DNA of 13,127 nt from JBEKYD01 sp049509915 (GTDB lineage Bacteria; Acidobacteriota; Terriglobia; Bryobacterales; Bryobacteraceae). This document shows positions 5,682 through 12,666 of this stretch, piece by piece; positions within the stretch are counted from its first letter, which is position 1; every line of letters starts with the position of its first letter. The stretch lies in NCBI GenBank assembly GCA_049509915.1, contig JBEKZL010000287.1:1-13127 (forward strand), in the 5' to 3' direction. The notes beneath the pieces were generated by a model. That model worked only from the letters and a program-made list of their open reading frames with translations, had not been told where the DNA came from and ran no database searches. The position numbers and the translations under genes are program-made.

Positions 5682-7652
5682 TTAGTTCGTCTGCGTCACC
5701 AGCGCCATGAGAAACCCCGACGCAAGCCGCAACTCCCGATACGCATTCAACGCGATCTGGTCCAGCCGCAGAAGCCCCTCAATCCGCCCGTGCCGCAGCA
5801 GCCAGCGCATCCGGATCCAGAATTTCGCCAAGTCCCGCCGCGAATCGCACAATTGACTCACGCGAAATAGCGCGACGTGTTCCCACAACAGGCGCAGGCG
5901 GGAAGGTACTTGGATCGACGGCGCTTGCACCTTCGCCCGCAGGTACGCCGCGCGCAGATCGGAAACCCGCAGCCGCCGGCACATTCCGGACCGTATCCGC
6001 GCGAGTTCCTCCAACACAAGCGTCTCCGTCTCGCTTGCCCGCCGCGTCGCCAGCCACAACTCCTCCATCTCGAGCATCAATCGCGCCGATGATCGCAGGA
6101 GCGCGAGGACCTCGGGAATTCTGCGCCTCAAGTGTGCCCACCGCCCCTCCCGCTCAAAACCCGGCCTCCGCGTGGTGCGAGGCTTCAATCGGAAAAAACC
6201 GGTGAGCATTGGATGCGCCCCTTCCGCCACCAGCGCGTACCGGTACCACAAAAAATTCTGAAATGCATCCCAGTAAATCGCCGGATCCACCCGCCCCAGG
6301 ATCGCCTTCATATTCTCCATGCTGTAGAACTGTCGCCACGCCGCTCGGTACGCCCGCGTCCACTCCGCGCCGCTCATGCGCGCATGCCGCATCGTCTCGT
6401 GGCACGAGTCGTACTTGTTATAGTCCGGGTCGATGGCGACTCCCCTTTCCAGCAGCGACTTGTGATCCTCCGAGCCCGGCAGCGGGATCATCATGAAGAA
6501 GCTCGCCTGGTCCGGCTGCACCTCCTGGATCAATCGCTCCACGTCCTTCGCCACGCTCTCCTCGGTGTCGTGGGGCAGCCCGATGATATAACCTACCTGC
6601 ACCCGCACACGCGCTTTCCGCCACGTCCGGACCGCCGCGCCGTATTCGTCGGTGTGATTCTGTATCTTGCCCGCATCCGCCAGATTCCGTGGGTTCAGAC
6701 TCTCCATCCCAATGAACGCGCTGCAGCAGCCCGCTTGCGACGCCTTCTCCACAAATCCCGGTATGCGGTACGCCGGTACATCCACTTGCATCAGGAACTC
6801 GATCGCAATTCCCTCGTCGCGCCGCATCGCAATGAGCGCATCCAGGATCTTACCGGAAGCCGGGTTCCGCGCGAAGTTGTCGTCGGTGAAGAAGAAGACC
6901 CGGATGCCTGACTCCCGGTACGCCCGCCGGATAGCGGCCGTCACGCATTCAGGCGAGCGGTAGCGCATCTTGCGCCCCTGCACGTTGATGATCGTACAAA
7001 ACGAACAATGGAAGGGGCAGCCCCGGCTGCAATCGATCGTCACGTAGCTAGCGTCTACGAACCGCCGCGTCGCCTGCCGGCTCGCCCGCGGGCACGCGGC
7101 CGCGTACAGATCTGGCGGATCGTCAATCAGCCGGTAAATCGGCTGGAGCCTGCCCTCCCAGGCGTCCCGCAGCAGCTCGTGCCACCGGTGCTCCACCTCG
7201 CCCGCGACTACGCTGACGCCCGCGTCGAGCAATTCCTGTATCTCCGGCGACACCCGTGGAAACAATGCCAACATCCCGGTCACATGGAAGCCTCCCACCA
7301 TCACCAGCACACCCTCTCGGCGCAGCGAGAGCGCGATATCGGCCGCGCGGGGGAACTGATTCGTCTGCACCCCCACCAGGCACGCCAACGCGCGGCAACC
7401 CGAAGCACGGTTCTGCCGCGCGATCTCGTCCAGTGGAATCCGGCTCACCGATTCGTCGAGGACATGCGGCCGGATCTCGACCTGACCCAATAGACCCCGC
7501 TCCGACACGTCCGCCGTCAGCCCGTGCAGACAAGCAAGGCTGTTGCTCGGCACAACTCCCCGCCAGTGCCGAATGACAAACCCGTCGTCGTCGTATTTCG
7601 AAGGTCTGATCAAATACACGTGGAGTGCTGAAGAATGTTTGCCTATTCTCAT
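5682..7652 (-). CDS. B12-binding-type radical SAM enzyme, substrate unknown
   Basis: This 656-residue enzyme should use a 4Fe-4S cluster to cleave S-adenosylmethionine and start radical chemistry, probably with cobalamin. Residues 1-165 look like the Rossmann-type B12-binding domain seen in this class (VMVGGFHVTG at about 118-127), without an obvious DxHxxG cobalamin motif. The radical SAM core starts near 203. Its cluster cysteines are C212, C216 and C219 in the CxxxCxxC order (DCSRGCPFHCSFC), followed by FFFTDDNF (253-260), GMESLNP (315-321) and VGYIIGLPHDTEES (353-366). About 220 further residues after 430 are helical, rich in Arg and Leu, and not recognised. Related proteins include methylases and cyclases of many kinds, so no reaction is named. 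The ATG at 7652 has GGGGAG 9 bases upstream and beats the GTG at 7703. It converges on the pyruvate-kinase-like gene and has no recognisable pathway partner. Confidence 0.9.
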   Translation of the reverse strand: MRIGKHSSALHVYLIRPSKYDDDGFVIRHWRGVVPSNSLACLHGLTADVSERGLLGQVEIRPHVLDESVSRIPLDEIARQNRASGCRALACLVGVQTNQFPRAADIALSLRREGVLVMVGGFHVTGMLALFPRVSPEIQELLDAGVSVVAGEVEHRWHELLRDAWEGRLQPIYRLIDDPPDLYAAACPRASRQATRRFVDASYVTIDCSRGCPFHCSFCTIINVQGRKMRYRSPECVTAAIRRAYRESGIRVFFFTDDNFARNPASGKILDALIAMRRDEGIAIEFLMQVDVPAYRIPGFVEKASQAGCCSAFIGMESLNPRNLADAGKIQNHTDEYGAAVRTWRKARVRVQVGYIIGLPHDTEESVAKDVERLIQEVQPDQASFFMMIPLPGSEDHKSLLERGVAIDPDYNKYDSCHETMRHARMSGAEWTRAYRAAWRQFYSMENMKAILGRVDPAIYWDAFQNFLWYRYALVAEGAHPMLTGFFRLKPRTTRRPGFEREGRWAHLRRRIPEVLALLRSSARLMLEMEELWLATRRASETETLVLEELARIRSGMCRRLRVSDLRAAYLRAKVQAPSIQVPSRLRLLWEHVALFRVSQLCDSRRDLAKFWIRMRWLLRHGRIEGLLRLDQIALNAYRELRLASGFLMALVTQTN

Positions 7653-7933
7653 GTCGAAATTCTCCCCGCCCGGTACCGCACACAGGCATGCCGCACCAGG
7701 CACTCATAACCGCTTACCCGCCCCCACAATTCGCGCGCCTGCCAGCCCGGATGGCGGCCCACAGCCACCGCTGCATTCAGAATCGCCTTGTTGCCGAAGG
7801 CCATTGGAATGCACATAACGATCAGCCAAAGACCGAGGCCAACCGCGATAGCGCAATGACAATGTCCTTGGCATCTTCTTTTGCGGTCCTGCGACTTCCA
7901 GGCAATCCGCGGCCCAATCGCCGGCTTGGCCAC
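7649..7933 (-). CDS. Doubtful small membrane ORF overlapping the radical SAM start
   Basis: This 94-codon frame starts with GTG at 7933 and has inner ATGs at 7816 and 7804. It is not recognised. It contains one hydrophobic stretch at about 28-46 (AIAVGLGLWLIVMCIPMAF), followed by a basic, Trp- and Cys-containing tail. Its TGA overlaps the ATG of the radical SAM gene in an ATGA arrangement, which is common for coupled genes and is the main reason to list it. No ribosome site is seen before the GTG. The frame on the same strand from 8186 also stays open here. It may be chance or the remnant of a gene. Confidence 0.22.
   Translation of the reverse strand: MAKPAIGPRIAWKSQDRKRRCQGHCHCAIAVGLGLWLIVMCIPMAFGNKAILNAAVAVGRHPGWQARELWGRVSGYECLVRHACVRYRAGRIST
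7662..7667 (-). promoter_or_regulatory. Ribosome binding site of the radical SAM gene
   Basis: GGGGAG on the minus strand lies 9 bases before the ATG at 7652. This favours that start over the upstream GTG at 7703, which would add 17 residues not typical of the domain. Confidence 0.6.
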
Positions 7934-8352
7934 GTCTGATGCAAATCACCCCGCGGGCTGTGTAAGCGGTCGACAGTCCCAGAACCCAACAAGTGCGGAA
8001 TTGGCAGATTGTCCGAGGCATCTCTGGCTCCGCGGTGCACGGCGGCAGAATCGGCTCGAAATCGGGGAGTTGACGTGCTTTGGCGCCTTCGGTCAACACT
8101 TGACTGTAGGGCCGGCGAGCCACTGTTGCCAAGTGCAGAACCTGCGACGGACCCGGCAGTTGCTGCACATCCGCCCGGCCGTACAAATGGTGCCATGATC
8201 GCGTAGATTACAAGATCCGATCCCCAGGCTCGCACTGGCGGGTGCGGTCAAACTCGAAGGACCTCTACGCGCGCGAGTGTGTCGCGCAGCAAACACCGGA
8301 AGGCGTGCATGAGCGCCGAACATCTATCGAATGAGTAGAACGCCCGATTCAG
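7934..8352. other. Intergenic stretch without recognisable genes
   Basis: About 420 bases lie between the doubtful small ORF and the stop of the minus-strand 165-residue gene. Short open frames occur on both strands, but none has a ribosome site, a recognisable domain or a composition that looks coding. No tRNA, repeat or convincing terminator is visible. It may be decayed sequence. Confidence 0.4.
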
Positions 8353-8850
8353 TTACACATCTGGGTTGATGTCGGCGGAGGCGAGAATGGGCTTGAGCAG
8401 ATACTCGGATAGCTGTTGAACCGATAGCTTTCCGCTCTCTTTACTGGGTTCGCCTAGGACCCAGAAGCCGTGCAAGCCTTCCTTATCGGGCTCAATTGTT
8501 ATGGTCAACTGCTGCTCGGGGAAATCAGGGTGTACCGTGACTTGGAGGTCGCAACCGTCTAACTTCAGAACTAGTTTCTTGCCGTGCATGCCAGGCAAGT
8601 AAACCTCGCATTCAAAAGGCCCTTGGGACATCCGTACGGCGGTTTGCCCGGCCCGCTTCTTGTGCTTGTTGAAGTCGTTTACATCATTCGTAATCGAGGA
8701 AAGCAGCGCGCTCCACGCGTCCATGGCGCCTGGAATCTGTTTTTTTAGATGCGCTGCCCGGCCGGCCTTACTCGCCCTCGCGCTTCTGTTGGCTGATTCT
8801 GCTGCCCTTTCCTTTTCCATGCTCACGAACATTTCATCAATCCATTTCAT
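8353..8850 (-). CDS. Hypothetical protein, 165 residues, unrecognised
   Basis: I do not recognise this protein. It is soluble, with no signal peptide or membrane segment. Residues 1-60 are charged and probably helical, with a basic patch (RSARASKAGRAAHLKK) at about 22-37. Residues 70-135 look like a beta-rich domain with alternating hydrophobic residues (KKLVLKLDG, LQVTVHP, LTITIEP). The end is a short helix, SVQQLSEYLLKPIL at about 143-156. The ATG at 8850 has GGAG 9 bases upstream and is preferred to the ATG at 8865. Codon choice is less G+C-biased than in the neighbouring pst and radical SAM genes, which may hint at a different origin. It stands alone between two long spacers, so the context gives no function. 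That the frame is a real gene is likely from the ribosome site and the regular sequence pattern. Confidence 0.7.
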   Translation of the reverse strand: MKWIDEMFVSMEKERAAESANRSARASKAGRAAHLKKQIPGAMDAWSALLSSITNDVNDFNKHKKRAGQTAVRMSQGPFECEVYLPGMHGKKLVLKLDGCDLQVTVHPDFPEQQLTITIEPDKEGLHGFWVLGEPSKESGKLSVQQLSEYLLKPILASADINPDV

Positions 8851-9367
8851 ATGTTGCAACTCCATAAAGAGACTCTAAAGTACTGCTGCTTGCCTTGGAT
8901 CGACTCCCGTCCCGGCCACGGTTTCGATTCGTCGCGCGCGCCTTGGTTCCCGGTCCAGCCACGGCTTTGGCTCCGATTCTGGTACTGGCCTTGCCGGTCG
9001 GCCAAGCTTTTGGAGTCGAAGGTGGAGCAAGCTCCAAGGTGATGCGGGGGTAAATGTGTTTGAAACAATCGCGGCGGTGGCTTTCACGCGAGATTTAAAG
9101 CAGTCCTCTCCCGTGCGACCGCTATTAGGAGTGCACGTGAACGGCCAGTCCGCGATTTTATGCTCCACCCTTTGCTACCGCCATCCGCTGTTAACATGCG
9201 GCCACTCACGTGCATCGCAAGGTCTGGAGAGGTGTTGAGAATATGATGAAACCGAGAATAGCCATCGTATCCTACTTGCGCTGGTGCTCTACTCTTCATG
9301 GGCACTTTGTGCTTACGGGCGGCCCTCTTCCCCGCTACGTTCATTGACTGGATAGACGAGAGAGAGC
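8851..9367. other. Intergenic region upstream of the GlsB-like gene
   Basis: This spacer of 517 bases separates the divergent 165-residue gene and the GlsB-like gene. It should contain both promoters, but no convincing -35 and -10 pair is visible. A 33-codon frame at 9136-9238 starts with GTG behind AGGAG but looks random. At 9243-9355 there is a possible frame-broken small secreted protein, listed separately. No RNA gene is recognised. Confidence 0.4.
9243..9355 (+). pseudogene. Possible frameshifted small signal-peptide protein
   Basis: The frame from ATG 9243 reads MMKPRIAIVSY and then becomes unlikely sequence up to a TGA at 9347. From 9272 the neighbouring frame reads LLALVLYSSWALCAYG and continues to a TAG at 9355. 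Joined by a one-base shift near 9272, the two halves make a normal-looking signal peptide: a basic start, a hydrophobic core and small residues at the end. GGAGAGG lies upstream. This may be a decayed small secreted protein, a sequencing error or chance. No family is recognised. Confidence 0.22.
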
Positions 9368-9625
9368 ATGTCATTTCTGGCCTGGATAGTTCTGGGCTTA
9401 ATTGCTGGGTTCATCGGCGGCAAGTTCGTAAATAGCAGGGGTGAGGGCATCTTGCTCGATATACTGTTGGGCGTTGTCGGCGCTTTTGCCGGTGGCTGGC
9501 TGTTCCATATGTTTGGGGCTTCTGGTGTAAGCGGACTCAACCTATACAGCCTCTTCGTGGCGGTAATCGGCTCAACGGTTTTGCTGGTTCTCTTTCACGC
9601 CCTCCGACGGAGAAGAGCTTGGTAG
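9368..9625 (+). CDS. GlsB/YeaQ/YmgE-family small membrane protein
   Basis: This 85-residue inner-membrane protein belongs to the family also annotated as transglycosylase-associated protein. Members are small envelope-stress or acid-stress proteins whose molecular role is unclear. Three hydrophobic, glycine-rich segments are visible at about 3-20 (FLAWIVLGLIAGFIGG), 28-50 (GILLDILLGVVGAFAGGWLF) and 58-77. The protein ends in a basic tail (RRRRAW). The family signature is the GLIAG...GG...LLGVVGAFAGG pattern, and the length matches the usual 80-90 residues. The ATG at 9368 follows a purine-rich GAGAGAGAG stretch. It lies between two apparently broken small frames and about 470 bases before the PBP gene on the same strand. 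Its neighbours give no direct clue, but all suggest envelope functions. Confidence 0.92.
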   Translation: MSFLAWIVLGLIAGFIGGKFVNSRGEGILLDILLGVVGAFAGGWLFHMFGASGVSGLNLYSLFVAVIGSTVLLVLFHALRRRRAW

Positions 9626-9855
9626 TACTGTGGTGTAATCGGTTTCGGGTTACCAACTGTTGGGATGACGGCGCTCATGCCGGATGCCCGTCGGGTAGCG
9701 CCCGGTCAACAAAGGGACTGTTGCGTTCTGGCGGAAGCGACCTGGCGCTACGTTCGGTTCACGGTAGCCGCGACGCGCCAACCGGCTGCGCTAACCGTTA
9801 CATAACCTTCAAACCGGCCGGAGTTTATCGTGGCCGATTGGTACGACATAGAATT

Positions 9856-9861
9856 AGGAGA
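9856..9861 (+). promoter_or_regulatory. Strong ribosome binding site before a tiny frame
   Basis: AGGAGA lies 5 bases before the ATG at 9867. It is the best ribosome site in this spacer and argues that a small protein was or is translated here. Confidence 0.5.
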
Positions 9862-9866
9862 TACTT

Positions 9867-9989
9867 ATGTCACTTTTGTTAATCGTCTTAGTAGTTGCGC
9901 CGACGGATTGGCGGCGGTGGTTATTATGGCCGTGGCCGGTGGTACTAAGCCTCGATCTAAGCTCTTGCGGATCCGGCCCTGCTCGTTAG
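9867..9989 (+). pseudogene. Possible frameshifted tiny Gly/Tyr-rich membrane protein
   Basis: The 40-codon frame begins MSLLLIVLVV, a typical start for tiny one-helix membrane proteins, and then turns into Trp- and Pro-rich sequence that looks out of frame. From 9904 the next frame reads RIGGGGYYGRGRWY and stops at 9948. Small bacterial membrane proteins of the DUF3309 kind or similar have a hydrophobic start followed by a GGGG-YY-G-R segment, so a one-base shift near 9900 would join two matching halves. The second hydrophobic part usual in such proteins is missing. AGGAGA 5 bases upstream supports translation. The family resemblance is from memory and tentative. Confidence 0.33.
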
Positions 9990-10099
9990 ACTTTCACCAA
10001 GGTCGAGCTCGCCATGGCTATTTGGTTGCCGGAAGTTTTCCCTCCCTGCTCCATCATGAGGTTTGGCGTGCGGTGCAAAGGCACTGCCGCCATTAGAGC

Positions 10100-12442
10100 A
10101 TGAACGCTGAGCGTTCTCGTGGCGGGCGGCGCACCCTGGTGATTCTGGGTCGAACCTGGCTAAAGCGAATATGGGCGGGCACCCAGGGAGCCGCCCGAAG
10201 AATCCGCGGCAGTTGGCTCGGCAGACTACCTTGGCGGCGTGGCGCCGTTCGCGTTCTTGTTTGCGCTGCGATCGTTGGGGCCACTCTGGTTGCAGGTGGA
10301 ATCCACTACGTCTATTTTGGCCGAACGAACCTGCCCGACGTGGAGGCCTTCAATAGGTTTGACCTTCCCACGATTGGCCACGTCTACGATGTCTCCGACC
10401 GGCCGTTCATTGAGATCGCTTCCGAATACCGTCAGATCACCAGGTATGAGGACATCCCGCCCATCGTTCGGAGTGCGATCCTCGCCGCGGAGGACAAGAA
10501 CTTCTTCTCCCATAGCGGAGTTGACTACTCCGGGTTGGCTCGTGTCCTGGGCAAACTCAGGATCTGGAATCTGGTGGGGCGCCTTACGCATATGGGACGG
10601 CGAGACGCGGCTAACAGTGCCGCGATCTTCCCTCAAGGCGGATCGACCATCACTCAACAGCTTGTGCGAGGCTATTTTCTCAAAACCATGACGGCTCAGG
10701 AGAACAGCCAGCAGCTCCGGTACAGCCAAGGCTTGGCCCGCGCGTTATCGTCAGTGATTGGCGCGCGAACGGTCAACATGCTGGCCAGGAAGTTGGAGGA
10801 GATCCGGCTATCGTTGTGGCTTGAGGGAGAGATGCAGGCGCGGTTCGGTTCGAAACGGCGCGCTAAGGAAGAAATTCTTGCCCGATACGCGAGCTTGATA
10901 TACATGGGAAACGGTCAGTACGGGTTTGCGAGAGGAGCGAAATACTATTTTGACCGGCCTCTCGCCTCTTTCACTGCGGACGATGCGGACAAGGCGGCGC
11001 TGCTGGCAGGCGCCTTAAAGTCGGCTCGTTACTACGCGCCCAACGCTTCCCCAACCCACAGAGTCTTGCAGCGCAGGAATCAAATACTGGCCCTTATGGC
11101 GGCGCGCGGGTTCATTTCTCGGGATCAGGCCCAGCGAGCCAGGCAGCGCCCGATTGAGACGGTCACCCAGCGAAAGGACAAGACGATCGAAGCGTCTGCG
11201 GTGGTTGACACCGTCCTCGATGAACTTAAAATGCGCCGTGCCGATCTCACCGAAGAGGATCTGTTGCAGGGACGTGTCCAGGTTTATTCGACGGTGGACG
11301 CCCGCGTGCAGCAAATGGCGGATCAGGCGCTGGAGCACGGCCTCCTGCTGTATGAGAAGCGACACCCCAGCGCCCGCGGCCTGATCCAGGGCTCGGTGGT
11401 GGTGCTGAGAAACCGCGATGCGAGTATTCTCGCTGAGACGGGCGGACGCCAGTCTTACAAAGAACGCTCTAGGGTAAATGGTGACCTCAACCGCGTAACG
11501 AAGTCACTGCGGCAACCCGGGTCCGCCATGAAGCCGATAGTCTATCTCGCGGCTTTCCGGAAAGGAGCATTTAATCTCGATACCGTGGTGCCCGACGAAC
11601 CCATTAGCGTTTCCAATGGTGGAGGGCTCAATGCCAAATGGATCTCGAACTATGATGGCCAGTTCAAGGGTATGATTCCGCTGCGCATGGCATTGGCTGA
11701 ATCCAGAAACGCCGTCGCGATTTGGATCACGGAGCAAATCGGCATAGCCAGCGTCCTGAAGACGGCTCGCGATTTGGGGATACGAACGCCATTGCACGCT
11801 TACGCGACAACGGCCTTGGGGGCGTCCGAAGTGAACCTGCTGGAGCTTGCCAACGCGTACCGCACCATCGCATCGGGTAGTCTCAACCAGCCTCATGTGA
11901 TCCGCAAAATCATCTTGGATTCAGGCGAGGTGATAGCCGATAGCGGATACAGGTCGTCTCCGGCCAATGTCGATGGCGATGCTCTCGCGCTCATTCAGGA
12001 AGGCCTGCGCGGTGTCGTGCGCCTGCCTAACGGCACGGCTCATGCACTGGACTCTGGCGCTTTCGCGGTTATGGGAAAGACGGGAACGACAAACCAGTTC
12101 AGGGACGCACTCTTCGTAGGATCCACTTACGGCCCTGAAGGAATCACCGCCGCGGTACGCATAGGCTTTGACGACAACCGTTCCCTGGGAGAGGAAGAGA
12201 CCGGTGGCCGGCTGGCGCTCCCGGTGTTCAAAGAAATCGTGTTCGACGCGTACAGAGAGAAGCTGGTGGGGCCTGTGCCGCGGTTCCCGACCGAGATGGA
12301 AGAGCGAATCGATGTTTACCTGAGCAGCGACCCCGTGGACACAACCGTAGCGGCAAATGCTCCCCACGGACCGATTCCCGGACGCTTTCCCGTATTGCCT
12401 CAGACGCAACGCTCCGAGAGATTGCGGCGATTGGACCGGTGA
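10100..12442 (+). CDS. Bifunctional penicillin-binding protein, PBP1A type (glycosyltransferase 51 and transpeptidase)
   Basis: This class A penicillin-binding protein polymerises lipid II into glycan chains and cross-links the peptides on the outer face of the inner membrane. The 780-residue protein has a basic cytoplasmic tail (1-48) and one membrane anchor at about 50-72. The glycosyltransferase domain (about 95-310) shows EDKNFFSHSGVD (131-142, catalytic Glu131), GGSTITQQLVR (180-190), RKLEE (230-234) and the block around KEEILARYASLIYMGNGQYG (257-276). The transpeptidase domain has GSAMK with Ser475 and Lys478, the SRN triad at 535-537, and KTGTT at 660-664. All key residues are present, so both activities are expected. 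The start at ATG 10100 has no clear ribosome site and overlaps the stop of a 29-codon upstream frame. No pilus, division or cell-wall gene lies beside it. PBP1A and PBP1C types are alternatives; PBP1C is less likely. Confidence 0.95.
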   Translation: MNAERSRGGRRTLVILGRTWLKRIWAGTQGAARRIRGSWLGRLPWRRGAVRVLVCAAIVGATLVAGGIHYVYFGRTNLPDVEAFNRFDLPTIGHVYDVSDRPFIEIASEYRQITRYEDIPPIVRSAILAAEDKNFFSHSGVDYSGLARVLGKLRIWNLVGRLTHMGRRDAANSAAIFPQGGSTITQQLVRGYFLKTMTAQENSQQLRYSQGLARALSSVIGARTVNMLARKLEEIRLSLWLEGEMQARFGSKRRAKEEILARYASLIYMGNGQYGFARGAKYYFDRPLASFTADDADKAALLAGALKSARYYAPNASPTHRVLQRRNQILALMAARGFISRDQAQRARQRPIETVTQRKDKTIEASAVVDTVLDELKMRRADLTEEDLLQGRVQVYSTVDARVQQMADQALEHGLLLYEKRHPSARGLIQGSVVVLRNRDASILAETGGRQSYKERSRVNGDLNRVTKSLRQPGSAMKPIVYLAAFRKGAFNLDTVVPDEPISVSNGGGLNAKWISNYDGQFKGMIPLRMALAESRNAVAIWITEQIGIASVLKTARDLGIRTPLHAYATTALGASEVNLLELANAYRTIASGSLNQPHVIRKIILDSGEVIADSGYRSSPANVDGDALALIQEGLRGVVRLPNGTAHALDSGAFAVMGKTGTTNQFRDALFVGSTYGPEGITAAVRIGFDDNRSLGEEETGGRLALPVFKEIVFDAYREKLVGPVPRFPTEMEERIDVYLSSDPVDTTVAANAPHGPIPGRFPVLPQTQRSERLRRLDR

Positions 12443-12666
12443 AGATTCGGCTCTGGTAGCCTCAGTGATCTTGGACATGCTTCTATCGACAGGCAAACCA
12501 ACGGCCGATTTACTCACGCCACCGCAGGAACGCACCGACTCCACCGATCGATTCGAGTAAAGCCCGTCTTCAATAAACGTCACGGTTGCTCCGGTCCCAA
12601 CGCAGTTTCGGAACGTGCCCAGCGCATGCTAGATGGTAGAGTAGCGGGGAAAGGGAGCAAGTCATC
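12443..12666. other. Spacer between the PBP and CheB-type genes
   Basis: This 224-base spacer has no recognisable gene. The TAGATG at about 12631-12636 is at best a weak -10 element, with TTCGGA about 17 bases before it. The ribosome site GGGAG of the downstream gene is at 12653-12657. No T-tailed hairpin ends the PBP gene. Confidence 0.35.

Larger units (their letters stand above)
9626..10099. other. Intergenic region between the GlsB-like and PBP genes
   Basis: This is 474 bases with no firm gene. It contains the small candidate at 9867-9989 with a very good ribosome site, and a 29-codon frame at 10014-10103 that overlaps the PBP start. No clear terminator follows the GlsB-like gene, and no clean promoter for the PBP gene is visible. 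The first 200 bases (9626-9840) show nothing recognisable. Confidence 0.4.

Noticed and set aside
7704..8186. A 160-codon minus-strand frame upstream of the radical SAM gene
   Set aside because: It has no ribosome site, no domain pattern and many Cys, Arg and Pro residues as in random G+C-rich frames. It competes with the slightly better frame at 7649-7933.
8881..8950. A tRNA-like T-arm (GGTTTCGATTC) in the spacer
   Set aside because: No matching acceptor stem, anticodon arm or D-arm could be built around it on either strand.
9136..9238. A 33-codon frame starting with GTG behind AGGAG
   Set aside because: The peptide has four Cys but no hydrophobic segment or recognisable pattern, and a short frame like this is expected by chance.
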